From: Streptomyces sp. Ru72
Lineage (GTDB): Bacteria; Actinomycetota; Actinomycetes; Streptomycetales; Streptomycetaceae
Length of the DNA stretch: 53,683 nt
NCBI RefSeq assembly: GCF_002920635.1
Contig: NZ_PQSR01000050.1
Span: forward strand, 1 to 53,683
Direction of reading: 5' to 3'
Numbering within the stretch: position 1 is the first letter of the stretch; the number at the start of each line of letters is the position of its first letter. The notes under the pieces are model-generated. The model was given only the letters and a program-made list of their open reading frames with translations. It was not told the DNA's origin and searched no databases. A program made the translations under genes and the position numbers. Positions 27,117 to 35,068 of the stretch are shown piece by piece.

Positions 27117-27357
27117 CTGCTCCCCCGTGCTCGGTCCGTGACGGTGGGTCAGCCTAGCGGGCCCGCCGGGTGACATGTCACACAGGGGGAGGAGCTGGTA
27201 CGAGGACGATTAGTAGCACCCGTCCACCGGTGTCGTGCGCCCACGAACGGGCGATTTCCCACCCAGTACGACATGTCCTCGTAGACCGCCCGTTTGGTAA
27301 TCAACAGGGCTGGCTTGTACCAAGAAACGGTCAAGCCCCCCATGTCCCGAGGTTTCC
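27117..27357 (+). promoter_or_regulatory. Divergent spacer with nested complementary segments before the M23 peptidase gene
   Basis: TACGAGGAC (27199-27207) is complementary to GTCCTCGTA (27275-27283). AACGGGCG (27246-27253), inside that loop, is complementary to CGCCCGTT (27287-27294) outside it, so an H-type pseudoknot is possible in the leader RNA. TTGGTA and TACCAA (27294-27299 and 27318-27323) form a further inverted repeat. The conserved core of the c-di-AMP (ydaO) riboswitch was not recognised here. Confidence 0.3.
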
Positions 27358-27918
27358 ATGTCCCAGAGCGTCATGCCCTCCTCCTCCCGTACGTCCCGGA
27401 TGCGTGCACGGCTGGCCGTACTGGCCGCCGGTGCCGGGGTTTCAGCAGTGCTGGGAGCCGATGTGGCGGCCGCCGCCGGGAGTGGCGCGGTGAGCGCCGC
27501 GTCCTGGGTCCATCCGGTCAGGAACTACTCGCTCACGGCCGGCTTCAACCAGGCCGGCGGCATGTGGAAGTCCAGCCACAGCGGGCAGGACTTCGCCGTG
27601 CCGAGCGGGACGAGTGTCGTCGCCGCGCACGCCGGGACCGTCGTCAAGGCCGGGGCGGGCGGCGCCGGGGACGGGGCGGCGTACGGCAAGGCCGTCGTCG
27701 TCAGGCACGCGGGCGGCACGTATTCGCAGTACGCCCACCTCTCGAGGATCGACGTCAGGGTCGGCCAGGCCGTCGTCACCGGTCAGCGCATCGGGCTGTC
27801 CGGCAACACGGGCAACTCCAGCGGCCCGCACCTGCACTTCGAGATCCGTACGACCCCGAACTACGGATCCGCCGTCAACCCCGTCGCCTACCTGAGGAGC
27901 AGGGGCGTGGCCGTCTGA
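27358..27918 (+). CDS. Secreted M23-family peptidoglycan endopeptidase
   Basis: The 186-residue protein has a Sec-type signal peptide (basic start, hydrophobic core about 15-35, cleavage near VAAAAGSGA). It is followed by one LytM/M23 zinc peptidase domain: GFNQAGGMWKSSHSGQDFAV (first His/Asp ligands), then SGPHLHFEIRTTPN with the HxH motif. It lacks LysM, SH3 or other wall-binding modules. It should cut peptidoglycan cross-bridges outside the cell. The ATG at 27358 follows GAGG. It is divergent from the NACHT gene and convergent with the TetR gene. Confidence 0.85.
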   Translation: MSQSVMPSSSRTSRMRARLAVLAAGAGVSAVLGADVAAAAGSGAVSAASWVHPVRNYSLTAGFNQAGGMWKSSHSGQDFAVPSGTSVVAAHAGTVVKAGAGGAGDGAAYGKAVVVRHAGGTYSQYAHLSRIDVRVGQAVVTGQRIGLSGNTGNSSGPHLHFEIRTTPNYGSAVNPVAYLRSRGVAV

Positions 27919-27935
27919 GGTGTGTCCGGCCGGCC

Positions 27936-28535
27936 CTACGAAGTGCCCTCGCCCGAGTGGGCCTGGGTGACCAGGTCGATCGCGACCTCCAGGACCGCCT
28001 CGCGCTTCTCCTCCGGATTGCCCTCGACCTCCTGCAGGACGAACATCCCCGCGTGCATCGTGAACAGCGCGCTGACGCAGCGGACCTGGTCGGTCAGGGA
28101 GGCGTCCGGGTCCCGGATGATGTCGCGCATCTGCAGCATCCGGTCCTTGAACTGGTTGCCGATGCTCAGCTCGCGGATCGTGGCCTGGTTCTCCTGCATG
28201 AAGCGGAAGAGCGGGGCCGCGCCGGCCAGCGCCTCGCTGTAGCGGCGCAGCACCTCCTGCTTGGTCTGAAGGGTGTGCGGCTGCGCCTTGCCCCACTCGA
28301 TCAGTTCGTCCATCGGGCGGGTCAGGTCCTCGAAGATGCTGACGAGGATCTCTTCCTTGGTCTTGAAGTGGTAGTAGAGCGCCGCCTTCGTGACGTCCAG
28401 GCGTTCGGCGATCTCCCGCAGTGAGGTCTTCTCGTAGCCCTGCTCGGCGAAGAGGTCGAGCGCCACGTCCTGGATGCGCTGGCGGGTGTCCCCGCGCCGC
28501 TGTCGCTTGGTGCCTTCCATGGTGGTGCCGCCCAT
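27936..28535 (-). CDS. TetR-family transcriptional repressor
   Basis: The 199-residue protein has an N-terminal TetR helix-turn-helix (RIQDVALDLFAEQGYEKTSL, REIAERLDVTKAALYYHFKT, KEEILVSIFEDLTRP) and a helical ligand-binding domain. It is divergent from the DHA2 efflux gene, across a 22-bp near-perfect inverted repeat covering the putative promoter. It is therefore the likely local repressor of the pump and of itself. The ATG at 28535 lies 7 nt after AGGAG. A second ATG at 28520 is less well placed. Confidence 0.88.
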   Translation of the reverse strand: MGGTTMEGTKRQRRGDTRQRIQDVALDLFAEQGYEKTSLREIAERLDVTKAALYYHFKTKEEILVSIFEDLTRPMDELIEWGKAQPHTLQTKQEVLRRYSEALAGAAPLFRFMQENQATIRELSIGNQFKDRMLQMRDIIRDPDASLTDQVRCVSALFTMHAGMFVLQEVEGNPEEKREAVLEVAIDLVTQAHSGEGTS

Positions 28536-28595
28536 CCTCGTACTCCTCGCACTCCCGGAGAGCCTGTGCAAGGCCTCCTGACCGAGCCTACGAAA

Positions 28596-28665
28596 CTTAC
28601 TTGACGCCCGGCTAGTTACGGGGCTACCTTCCCTAGTGTAGTGAACTAGCCGGGCGGCAAGTAAG
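28596..28665. promoter_or_regulatory. Divergent promoter with 22-bp inverted repeat, probable TetR operator
   Basis: The 22 bases at 28596-28617 (CTTACTTGACGCCCGGCTAG then TT) recur in inverted form at 28644-28665 with one mismatch and a 26-nt spacer. On the plus strand, TTGACG (28601-28606) with 18-nt spacing to TACCTT (28625-28630) forms a promoter for the efflux gene. The other arm carries TTGCCG on the minus strand, facing the repressor gene. Confidence 0.75.
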
Positions 28666-28703
28666 TGGCCGACGGCAGGCGGTACCAAGGGGAGTTGGGG
28701 ACC

Positions 28704-30299
28704 ATGGCGGACAGCGCGGCACCGGCCGCTGGCGGCGAGAAGAGTGAGAAACAACCTCGGAGCATACGGGTCGTCCTGCTCGCGCTGATGATCACGATGA
28801 TGCTCGCGATGCTCGACAACATGATCGTGGGCACGGCGATGCCGACCATCGTGGGCGAGCTGGGCGGCCTCGAACACCTGTCGTGGGTGGTGACTGCGTA
28901 CACCCTCGCCACCGCCGCCGCGACGCCGCTGTGGGGCAAGCTCGGCGACATGTACGGCCGCAAGGGCTCGTTCATGACGTCGATCGTGATCTTCCTGGCC
29001 GGTTCCGCGCTCAGCGGCATGGCGCAGAACATGGGCCAGCTCATCGGCTTCCGCGCCGTCCAGGGCCTCGGCGCCGGCGGCCTGATGGTCGGCGTCATGG
29101 CCATCATCGGCGATCTGATCCCGCCGCGGGAGCGCGGCAAGTACCAGGGCATGATGGCGGGCGTCATGGCGCTCGCGATGATCGGCGGCCCGCTGGTCGG
29201 CGGCACCATCACCGACAACTGGGGCTGGCGCTGGGCCTTCTACATCAACCTGCCGCTCGGTGTCGTCGCGCTGGTCGCCATCAGCGCCGTGCTGCACCTG
29301 CCGAAGAAGCGCTCCCAGGCCCGTGTCGACTACCTCGGCGCCGCGCTGCTGACCGTCGGCATCACCTCCATCGTGCTGGTCACCACCTGGGGCGGGTCCC
29401 AGTACGCATGGACGTCCGCGCGGATCATGGAGCTCATCGGGATCGGTGTCGCCGCGCTCGTCGGATTCCTCTTCTGGCAGACGAAGGCCGCCGAGCCGGT
29501 CGTGCCGCTGCACATCTTCCGCAGCCGGAACTTCTCGCTGATGTCGGCGATCGGTTTCATCACCGGGTTCGTGATGTTCGGTGCGACGCTGTTCCTGCCG
29601 CTGTACCAGCAGTCCGTGCAGGGTGCGTCCGCCACCAACTCCGGGCTGCTGCTCCTGCCGATGCTCGGCGCGATGCTGGTCGTGTCGATGATCGCGGGAC
29701 GGGTCACCACCAACAGCGGCCGGTACAAGGTCTTCCCGGTGGTCGGCAGCGTGCTGATGATCGTGGGTCTGTTCCTGCTGTCGCAGATGGACACGGGGAC
29801 CAGCCGGTTCACCTCGGGCGTGTACATGGCAGTGCTGGGCGCCGGGATGGGCTGCCTGATGCAGATCACCATGCTGGTGGCGCAGAACAGCGTCGAGCTG
29901 CGGGACATGGGTGTCGCCTCGTCGACCACGACCCTCGCGCGGACGCTGGGCTCCTCCTTCGGCGTCGCGATCATGGGCGCCCTGTTCAACAACCGGGTCC
30001 AGCACGTGATGGCCGAGCGGGCGGGTGCGCTGGGGTCGAAGATCACCGAGCAGTCGGCGCAGCTGGACGCCAAGAGCCTTCAGAAGCTGCCGGCGGCGGC
30101 GCGTGAGGCGTACCAGCACGCGGTGTCCGCGGGCACGCACTCGGCGTTCCTGCTCGGCGCGGTGGTGGCCGTGCTCGCGCTGGCCGCGGCGGTGTTCGTG
30201 AAGGAGGTCCCGCTGCGGGGAGCCGGGCCCGACAAGCAGGCCGGGGGTGCGGCTGGGGACGCCGCGGATGTGCCGCCGGCGGTTGCAGAGGCCGTCTGA
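28704..30299 (+). CDS. MFS drug exporter, DHA2 family (14 membrane segments)
   Basis: The 531-residue major facilitator has the DHA2 hallmarks: LDNMIVGTAMPTIVGELGG in helix 1 (motif D1-like), WGKLGDMYGRKGSFM (motif A) between helices 2 and 3, and GPLVGGTITDNWGWRWAFYI (motif C and following). About 14 hydrophobic segments are visible, with a soluble Ala/Gly-rich C-terminal tail. It should be a proton-driven exporter, and the substrate is unknown. GGGGAG precedes the ATG at 28704. Expression is likely controlled by the divergent TetR protein. A terminator follows at 30320-30351. Confidence 0.9.
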   Translation: MADSAAPAAGGEKSEKQPRSIRVVLLALMITMMLAMLDNMIVGTAMPTIVGELGGLEHLSWVVTAYTLATAAATPLWGKLGDMYGRKGSFMTSIVIFLAGSALSGMAQNMGQLIGFRAVQGLGAGGLMVGVMAIIGDLIPPRERGKYQGMMAGVMALAMIGGPLVGGTITDNWGWRWAFYINLPLGVVALVAISAVLHLPKKRSQARVDYLGAALLTVGITSIVLVTTWGGSQYAWTSARIMELIGIGVAALVGFLFWQTKAAEPVVPLHIFRSRNFSLMSAIGFITGFVMFGATLFLPLYQQSVQGASATNSGLLLLPMLGAMLVVSMIAGRVTTNSGRYKVFPVVGSVLMIVGLFLLSQMDTGTSRFTSGVYMAVLGAGMGCLMQITMLVAQNSVELRDMGVASSTTTLARTLGSSFGVAIMGALFNNRVQHVMAERAGALGSKITEQSAQLDAKSLQKLPAAAREAYQHAVSAGTHSAFLLGAVVAVLALAAAVFVKEVPLRGAGPDKQAGGAAGDAADVPPAVAEAV

Positions 30300-30319
30300 C
30301 CGGCACGGGCCCCGGCCCG

Positions 30320-30351
30320 AGGCCCCCGGGTGCGTGCACCCGGGGGCCTTT
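30320..30351 (+). terminator. Terminator after the MFS exporter gene
   Basis: AGGCCCCCGGGTGC (30320-30333) is perfectly complementary to GCACCCGGGGGCCT (30336-30349), followed by TTC. The arms are 14 bases with a minimal loop. Confidence 0.8.
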
Positions 30352-30424
30352 CGGTGCGCGGACGGCCACACCGGGCGAGTCTCGCCCCCGCCGCCCTGTC
30401 AGTGCCGCGTGGCAGCATCGGGGC

Positions 30425-30847
30425 GTGGACAAGATGCGGCAGCTGCGGCTGGCCAAGGACCTGATGGACCGGGACTGGGCCGACCCGGCGCTCGATCTCG
30501 GGGCCGTGGCCGAGCGTGCCGGGTACTCGCGGTACCACTTCCTGCGGGCCTTCAAGGAGGCGTACGGCGAGACGCCGCGGCAGTATCTGACGCACCGGCG
30601 CATCGAGCGCGCCGAGGACCTGCTGCGCACCGCCGATCTGTCCGTGACCGAGATCTGCCATCTCGTGGGGTTCAGCAGCGTCGGCACGTTCTCCGCGCGG
30701 TTCAAGGCATGGACCGGGCTCACGCCCAGCGAGTACCGCGCCAAGCACGTCGGCCGCGGCGCCGCGCTCATACCCGGGTGCTACGCGATGCTCTGGGCAG
30801 GCGGGTTCCGCAGGAGCGAGCAGAGCAATTCCGGAGAAGCGGGGTGA
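30425..30847 (+). CDS. Small AraC-family transcriptional regulator
   Basis: The 140-residue protein is almost only the AraC DNA-binding domain: VAERAGYSRYHFLRAFKEAY (first helix-turn-helix) and VTEICHLVGFSSVGTFSARF (second), ending in GLTPSEYRAKH. No N-terminal ligand-binding domain is present. The VOC gene starts 58 nt downstream in the same direction and is its likely target or partner. GTG start at 30425. An ATG at 30434 is an alternative. Confidence 0.85.
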   Translation: MDKMRQLRLAKDLMDRDWADPALDLGAVAERAGYSRYHFLRAFKEAYGETPRQYLTHRRIERAEDLLRTADLSVTEICHLVGFSSVGTFSARFKAWTGLTPSEYRAKHVGRGAALIPGCYAMLWAGGFRRSEQSNSGEAG

Positions 30848-30905
30848 AGAGTCCGCTGCTTACCGTGGCAGCGCAGACCGAACCTCCCACCTCCAGGAGC
30901 GCACG

Positions 30906-31349
30906 ATGATCAAAGGGCTCGCCATCACCACCGTCTGGGTCCTCGACCAGGACCGGGCCAAGGAGTTCTACACACGGAAGCTCGGCCTCGAGGTCCGTAC
31001 GGACATGACCATGGGCGACGGCGGAATGCGCTGGCTCACCGTGGGCGCCCCGGACCAGCCCGACGTCGAGCTGACGCTCATGGTGCCCGGGCCGCCCGCG
31101 ATGGACCCCGAGTCCGCCGAGATGATGAAGAAGCTGATCGCCAAGGGCGCTCTCGGTGCCGGTGTGCTGGCCACCGACGACATCCACGGCGACTACAAGC
31201 GGCTCAAGGACCGCGGCGTGGAGTTCCTCCAGGAGCCCCAGGAGCGGCCGTACGGCACCGAGGCGCTCTTCCGCGACGACTCCGGCAACTGGTTCTCGTT
31301 CACCCAGCGCCGTGAGGGCGGTCTGGACCTCGAGAAGGAGTGGAGCTAG
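30906..31349 (+). CDS. VOC-superfamily (glyoxalase/bleomycin resistance-like) protein
   Basis: The 147-residue protein is a single-chain pair of beta-alpha-beta-beta-beta modules. The first has ITTVWVLDQDRAKEFYTRKL and GLEVRTDMTMGDGGMRWLTV. The second has GVEFLQEPQERPYGTEALFR and DDSGNWFSFTQ. This is the layout of metal-binding VOC proteins, and the reaction is not predictable. AGGAG lies 6 nt before the ATG. It is downstream of the small AraC regulator, a pairing common in Streptomyces. Confidence 0.85.
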   Translation: MIKGLAITTVWVLDQDRAKEFYTRKLGLEVRTDMTMGDGGMRWLTVGAPDQPDVELTLMVPGPPAMDPESAEMMKKLIAKGALGAGVLATDDIHGDYKRLKDRGVEFLQEPQERPYGTEALFRDDSGNWFSFTQRREGGLDLEKEWS

Positions 31350-31427
31350 CGGCTTCCCGGTCCGCTCCGCCGAGCCCGGTTCTGCGGCCTTCCTGTTCCG
31401 CTCCTCACCTTCCCGACGCAGGCGGCA

Positions 31428-32786
31428 TCACTTTCCCGACACGGGCAGCATCGGGAAGCTGCCCGTGGCCGTCGGCGCGTGCTCCGGCAGCCACAGCACC
31501 GCCACCGCCCCCTCGGCCGGCACATGCTCCGGCACCCCGGGCGCCCGGATGTTGCGGAACGTCAGCCGGGCGCCCAGCACCCGCGCCTGCCCCGCCGCGA
31601 TCGTCAGCCCCAGCCCGTGGCCCTGGCCCGAGCGGTCCGACCTGCCCGTACGGAACCGGCTCGGGCCCTCGGCCAGCAGCTCCTCGGGGAAGCCGGGCCC
31701 GTGGTCCCGTATACGGATCACCCGGCCCTCGACGGACACCTCGATGGGCGGCTTGCCGTGCCGTGCCGCGTTCGCCAGCAGGTTGAACAGCACCCGCTCC
31801 AGACGGCGCGGGTCCGTGGTGACCTCCGACTCGTGGATCACCCTGACGTCGACGTCCGCGTCCTTCGCGGCCACCCGCCGGGTCACGAACTCACCCAGCA
31901 TGATGTCCTGCAGCTCGGCCCGCTCGGACGCGCCGTCCAGCCGGGCCACCTCCAGGACGTCCTCCACGAGCGTCCGCATGGCCTTCGCGCGGTCCAGCAC
32001 CAGTTCGGTGGGGCGGCCCGGCGGCAGCAGCTCCGCCGCGGTGAGCAGGCCCGTGACCGGAGTGCGCAGCTCATGAGCGATGTCCGCCGTCACCCGGCGC
32101 TCCGCCTCGAGCCGCTGCTGCAACGCGTCCGCCATCGCGTCCACCGCCCGCGCCAGATCGTCCGTCTCGTCGCGTACGACACCACCGATCGCGTCCCGTA
32201 CGCGCACGTCCGTCTCGCCCTTGGCGACCCGGTTCGCCGCGGCGGCCGCCTTGCGCAGCCGGCCCGACAGCTGTCCGCCGATCAGCACGCCGAGCGCGGA
32301 GCCGCCGAGGACGACCGCGATCGAACCGATGATCAGGGCCTGGTCGAGGTCCTTGATCACCCCGATGCTGCGGTCGGTGCGGGTGTGCAGGGACAGCACG
32401 CGGCCGTCCTTGAGCGGTACGGCGGCCCAGGTGTCCGGCACCCCGTTGCGGTCCCAGGACGCGAAGGTGGCGCGCCTGCCCTGCATGACCTTCTCCAGCA
32501 GGTCCCGCGGGATGGCCGGATCGTCGATCTTGGTCCCGAAGGTCTGGGTGCGCCCGGACTCGTACATCCGCTGCGCGACCTGGATGCGCTCGTCGGCGAG
32601 GTCGCGTGCGCTGTTCAGCATCGACACCTGCGCCGCGTTGTGCACGACCAGGCTCAACGCGATCGCGACGAGCGCCCCGACCAGGGCGATCGCCGCGCTG
32701 AGCTTCCATCTCAGACCGGTGCGTATGGCTGCGTCCTCGGGGACGAGGCGGCCGATGATCCCCCGCATGCTCCTGTCCCCGCTCAC
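31428..32786 (-). CDS. cseC: Sensor histidine kinase CseC
   Basis: Membrane sensor of the SigE cell-envelope stress system. The 452-residue protein has a first membrane segment (about 30-50), an extracellular domain (about 51-150), a second membrane segment (about 150-172), a HAMP domain, HisKA with His238 in ADIAHELRTPVTGLL, and HATPase_c motifs (NLLANAARHGKP, DHGPGFPEELL, GHGLGLTIAAGQARVLG). In S. coelicolor it responds to agents attacking peptidoglycan, such as vancomycin and lysozyme. The GTG start overlaps the cseB stop (GTGA), so the two are coupled. Starting at the Met at 32768 would shorten it by six residues. Confidence 0.93.
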   Translation of the reverse strand: MSGDRSMRGIIGRLVPEDAAIRTGLRWKLSAAIALVGALVAIALSLVVHNAAQVSMLNSARDLADERIQVAQRMYESGRTQTFGTKIDDPAIPRDLLEKVMQGRRATFASWDRNGVPDTWAAVPLKDGRVLSLHTRTDRSIGVIKDLDQALIIGSIAVVLGGSALGVLIGGQLSGRLRKAAAAANRVAKGETDVRVRDAIGGVVRDETDDLARAVDAMADALQQRLEAERRVTADIAHELRTPVTGLLTAAELLPPGRPTELVLDRAKAMRTLVEDVLEVARLDGASERAELQDIMLGEFVTRRVAAKDADVDVRVIHESEVTTDPRRLERVLFNLLANAARHGKPPIEVSVEGRVIRIRDHGPGFPEELLAEGPSRFRTGRSDRSGQGHGLGLTIAAGQARVLGARLTFRNIRAPGVPEHVPAEGAVAVLWLPEHAPTATGSFPMLPVSGK

Positions 32787-33487
32787 GCCTTCAACTTGTA
32801 GCCGAAGCCGCGGACCGTCTCGATCCGGTCCTGGCCGATCTTGGTGCGCAGCCGCTGCACATGGACGTCGACGACACGGGTGTCCCCGCCCCAGCCGTAG
32901 TCCCACACGCGCTCCAGCAGCTTGTCGCGCGACAGTACGGTGCCGGGCGCCGACGAGAACTCGAGCAGCAGGCGCATCTCGGTCGGCGTCAGGGCCACCG
33001 GCTGCCCGGCCCGGCGGACCTCCATGCCCTCGGTGTCGACCTCCAGGTCGCCGAACGTGAGCACCCCGTCGTCCCCGGACGAGGTCTCCTCGGCCGTCCG
33101 GCCGGCGCCGCTCGCGTGCCCGAAGCGGCGCAGCACCGCACGGATGCGCGCCACCAGCACGGCGCCGTCGAAAGGCTTGGTCACGTAGTCGTCGGCGCCC
33201 GCCTCCAGGCCGAGAACGACGTCGATCGAGTCGGCGCGCGCGGACAGCATGATCACCGGCACGGTGGACTCGTCCCGGATGCGCCGGCACAGGCTGACCC
33301 CGTCCAGCCCGGGAACCATCACGTCCAGCAGGGCGATGTCGGGACGGCGGGCGCGGAAAGCCTCCAGGCCCGACAGGCCGTCGGGCATGGCGGTCACCGC
33401 GAAGCCGTCCCGCTCCAGGGCGAGCTGGGTGGCCTCGCGGATGACGTCGTCGTCCTCGACGAACAGGACGTGTGTCTGCTCTGCCAT
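32783..33487 (-). CDS. cseB: Response regulator CseB (OmpR family)
   Basis: The 234-residue regulator has a receiver domain with acidic residues EDDD (11-14), phospho-acceptor Asp55 in IALLDVMVPG, and the conserved Lys in DDYVTKPFDG. The OmpR-type winged helix at the C-terminus ends VDVHVQRLRTKIGQDRIETV and RGFGYKLKA. In S. coelicolor phosphorylated CseB activates the sigE promoter, which seems to be its only target. Its partner kinase gene overlaps by four bases. cseA ends 25 nt upstream. Confidence 0.94.
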   Translation of the reverse strand: MAEQTHVLFVEDDDVIREATQLALERDGFAVTAMPDGLSGLEAFRARRPDIALLDVMVPGLDGVSLCRRIRDESTVPVIMLSARADSIDVVLGLEAGADDYVTKPFDGAVLVARIRAVLRRFGHASGAGRTAEETSSGDDGVLTFGDLEVDTEGMEVRRAGQPVALTPTEMRLLLEFSSAPGTVLSRDKLLERVWDYGWGGDTRVVDVHVQRLRTKIGQDRIETVRGFGYKLKA

Positions 33488-33512
33488 CCGCTGCTCTCAG
33501 TAGGGGTCGGGG

Positions 33513-34169
33513 TCAGTTCTTGCTGGGCGCGGCGGTGCCGCTGCTGCCCACCGCGTTGCTGTACTCGTTGCGTGTACGGGATATCTCGGTGAAGTGACTG
33601 GTCCTCCAGCTGTAGGTGATCACTTCCTCGCTGGAGGGGTACGACACCGGGTCGCCCTTCTGGTACATCTGCTGGGTCACCACCAGGTCGCCGCGGTCGA
33701 TCTCCGCGTAGACCGGCGGTTCCTCGGCCTTGAACACATTCTGGTACCTGTGGTTCTTCATCCGGTACACGTACGAGCCGACCCCGACGGCGTCACCGCA
33801 CGTCATCACGTTGACCACGATGTCGTCGACGTCACCGCCGGTGATGTCGCCGTAGGACACGTCGATCGGGTACTCGTCGGCCACGCAGGGCTTCAGGTCC
33901 TCCTTGACCACCTTGGCGACCTGCGGGTCGTCCTTGACGATCTTCACCACCTCGGCACGCGTGGGCTCCTTGGAGGTGGGCGAGGGCGACGGCACGGCGG
34001 CGCCCGTGATCACCGGGTCGCTGCCCGCGGGGCCCTCGTCCCGGGCGCCCGTGCCGCCGGTGGCGCAGGCGGCGACGAAAAGCCCGAGGGCGGCGACCGC
34101 GGACACCGCCGCCGTCACCGCCTTCAGGGGTCCGCTGAGCCGTATGACCCCCGTGCCTAGGCCGCGCAA
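33513..34169 (-). CDS. cseA: Lipoprotein CseA, negative modulator of sigE expression
   Basis: The 218-residue protein has a lipoprotein signal peptide with lipobox around LFVAAC (lipidated Cys near residue 35). A Thr/Ser/Pro-rich linker and an extracellular domain with few recognisable motifs follow. In S. coelicolor CseA is a lipoprotein outside the membrane that lowers CseC-dependent sigE expression. The frame starts with a TTG at 34169, 13 bases inside the sigE 3' end, behind a GAGGAGCGGGAG ribosome-binding region. No ATG or GTG fits better, so an unusual TTG start is likely. Confidence 0.9.
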   Translation of the reverse strand: MRGLGTGVIRLSGPLKAVTAAVSAVAALGLFVAACATGGTGARDEGPAGSDPVITGAAVPSPSPTSKEPTRAEVVKIVKDDPQVAKVVKEDLKPCVADEYPIDVSYGDITGGDVDDIVVNVMTCGDAVGVGSYVYRMKNHRYQNVFKAEEPPVYAEIDRGDLVVTQQMYQKGDPVSYPSSEEVITYSWRTSHFTEISRTRNEYSNAVGSSGTAAPSKN

Positions 34170-34696
34170 CGCTCCCGCTCCTCACGCTCCAGCGCGCGTG
34201 CGTCCAGGTCGCGGGCTTCCAGCTCCTCCCGGAGCCGGGCGAGCGCCCGGTGCAGCGTGCTCTTGACCGTACCGGCCGACATGCCGAGGGCGGCGGCCGT
34301 CTCCTCCGTGGACATCTGCTCCCAGTGTCGCAGCACGACGACGCTGCGCTGCTTCGGAGCCAGCACCTTCAGGACGTCCATCAGCAGGGCGCGGGCCGCG
34401 TGCTGCTCCGTGGAGTCCTCCACCGACGCGTCCGGGAGCTGCTCGGTGGGGACCTCCTCCAGTTTGCGCGAGCGCCACCACTCGGTCCGCGTGTTGATCA
34501 TTACGCGGCGCAGGTAGGCGTCGGCCAGCCGCTTGTCCGCGATGCCCTCCCAGCGGCCGTACGTGCGCACCAGCGCGGTCTGCAGCAGGTCCTGGGCGTC
34601 GGTCGGGTCGGGGACCAGCCGGCGCGCGCTGCGCAGCAGCGCGTCCTGCCGGGTGCGTACGTACTCTTCGAACTCGAGCACCTCGCCGTGCGCCAT
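34157..34696 (-). CDS. sigE: ECF sigma factor SigE
   Basis: The 179-residue ECF sigma factor has region 2 (FEEYVRTRQDALLRSARRLV, DAQDLLQTALVRTYGRWEGI, AYLRRVMINTRTEWWRSRKL) and region 4 (VLAPKQRSVVVLRHWEQMST, EETAAALGMSAGTVKSTLHR). It is nearly identical to S. coelicolor SigE as I remember it. SigE directs cell-wall maintenance genes and belongs to the group controlled by CseB/CseC at the level of transcription rather than by an anti-sigma factor. GGAGG lies 8 nt before the ATG. A candidate promoter with direct repeats lies at 34817-34854. Confidence 0.96.
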   Translation of the reverse strand: MAHGEVLEFEEYVRTRQDALLRSARRLVPDPTDAQDLLQTALVRTYGRWEGIADKRLADAYLRRVMINTRTEWWRSRKLEEVPTEQLPDASVEDSTEQHAARALLMDVLKVLAPKQRSVVVLRHWEQMSTEETAAALGMSAGTVKSTLHRALARLREELEARDLDARALEREERERCAA

Positions 34697-34816
34697 TCCA
34701 ACCGCCTCCGTTCCCCGTTTTCCGACCTGTGGTCCGGCTGCGCCCCGCAGCCCGGCCGGTTCCTCACGACTTCGAGCGGGCTCGTCCCGAGCCCGGGTGC
34801 CGCACTGTCGGCGGCA

Positions 34817-34854
34817 CGCATATGAAGTTACGGACGAGTTGTCACGGCGTTGTC
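34817..34854 (-). promoter_or_regulatory. Candidate sigE promoter with CseB-type direct repeats
   Basis: On the minus strand GTGACA (34845-34840), 17 nt and TATGCG (34822-34817) form a plausible promoter, giving a leader of about 110 nt. Two GACAAC repeats (plus-strand GTTGTC at 34838-34843 and 34849-34854) are 11 bp apart and overlap the -35, as expected for an OmpR-family activator such as CseB. The remaining 34697-35068 spacer shows no gene. Confidence 0.5.
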
Positions 34855-35068
34855 CGTTCCAGGCTGCGGAGAGCGCTCGGCTGTCCGTCGGTTGTGTAAC
34901 AGGCGCTGGAACGGGGTAAGGGCAGGCGGTAGTTGGGGTGGGTATGGGGCGATTTGGCAGGCGGGGAGAGGGTGGGAGGCTGTGATGTGGCGGCGGTGTC
35001 GCTGTGACGGGACCAACGGTTGGCTGTGAAGTCGCCGAGCGGGGCGGGCGGACAGGGCCCGGGACGGG

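Noticed and set aside
27117..27357. c-di-AMP (ydaO) riboswitch before the M23 peptidase gene
   Set aside because: Such switches precede wall hydrolases in Streptomyces, but the conserved core words were not found. Only generic complementary segments are present.
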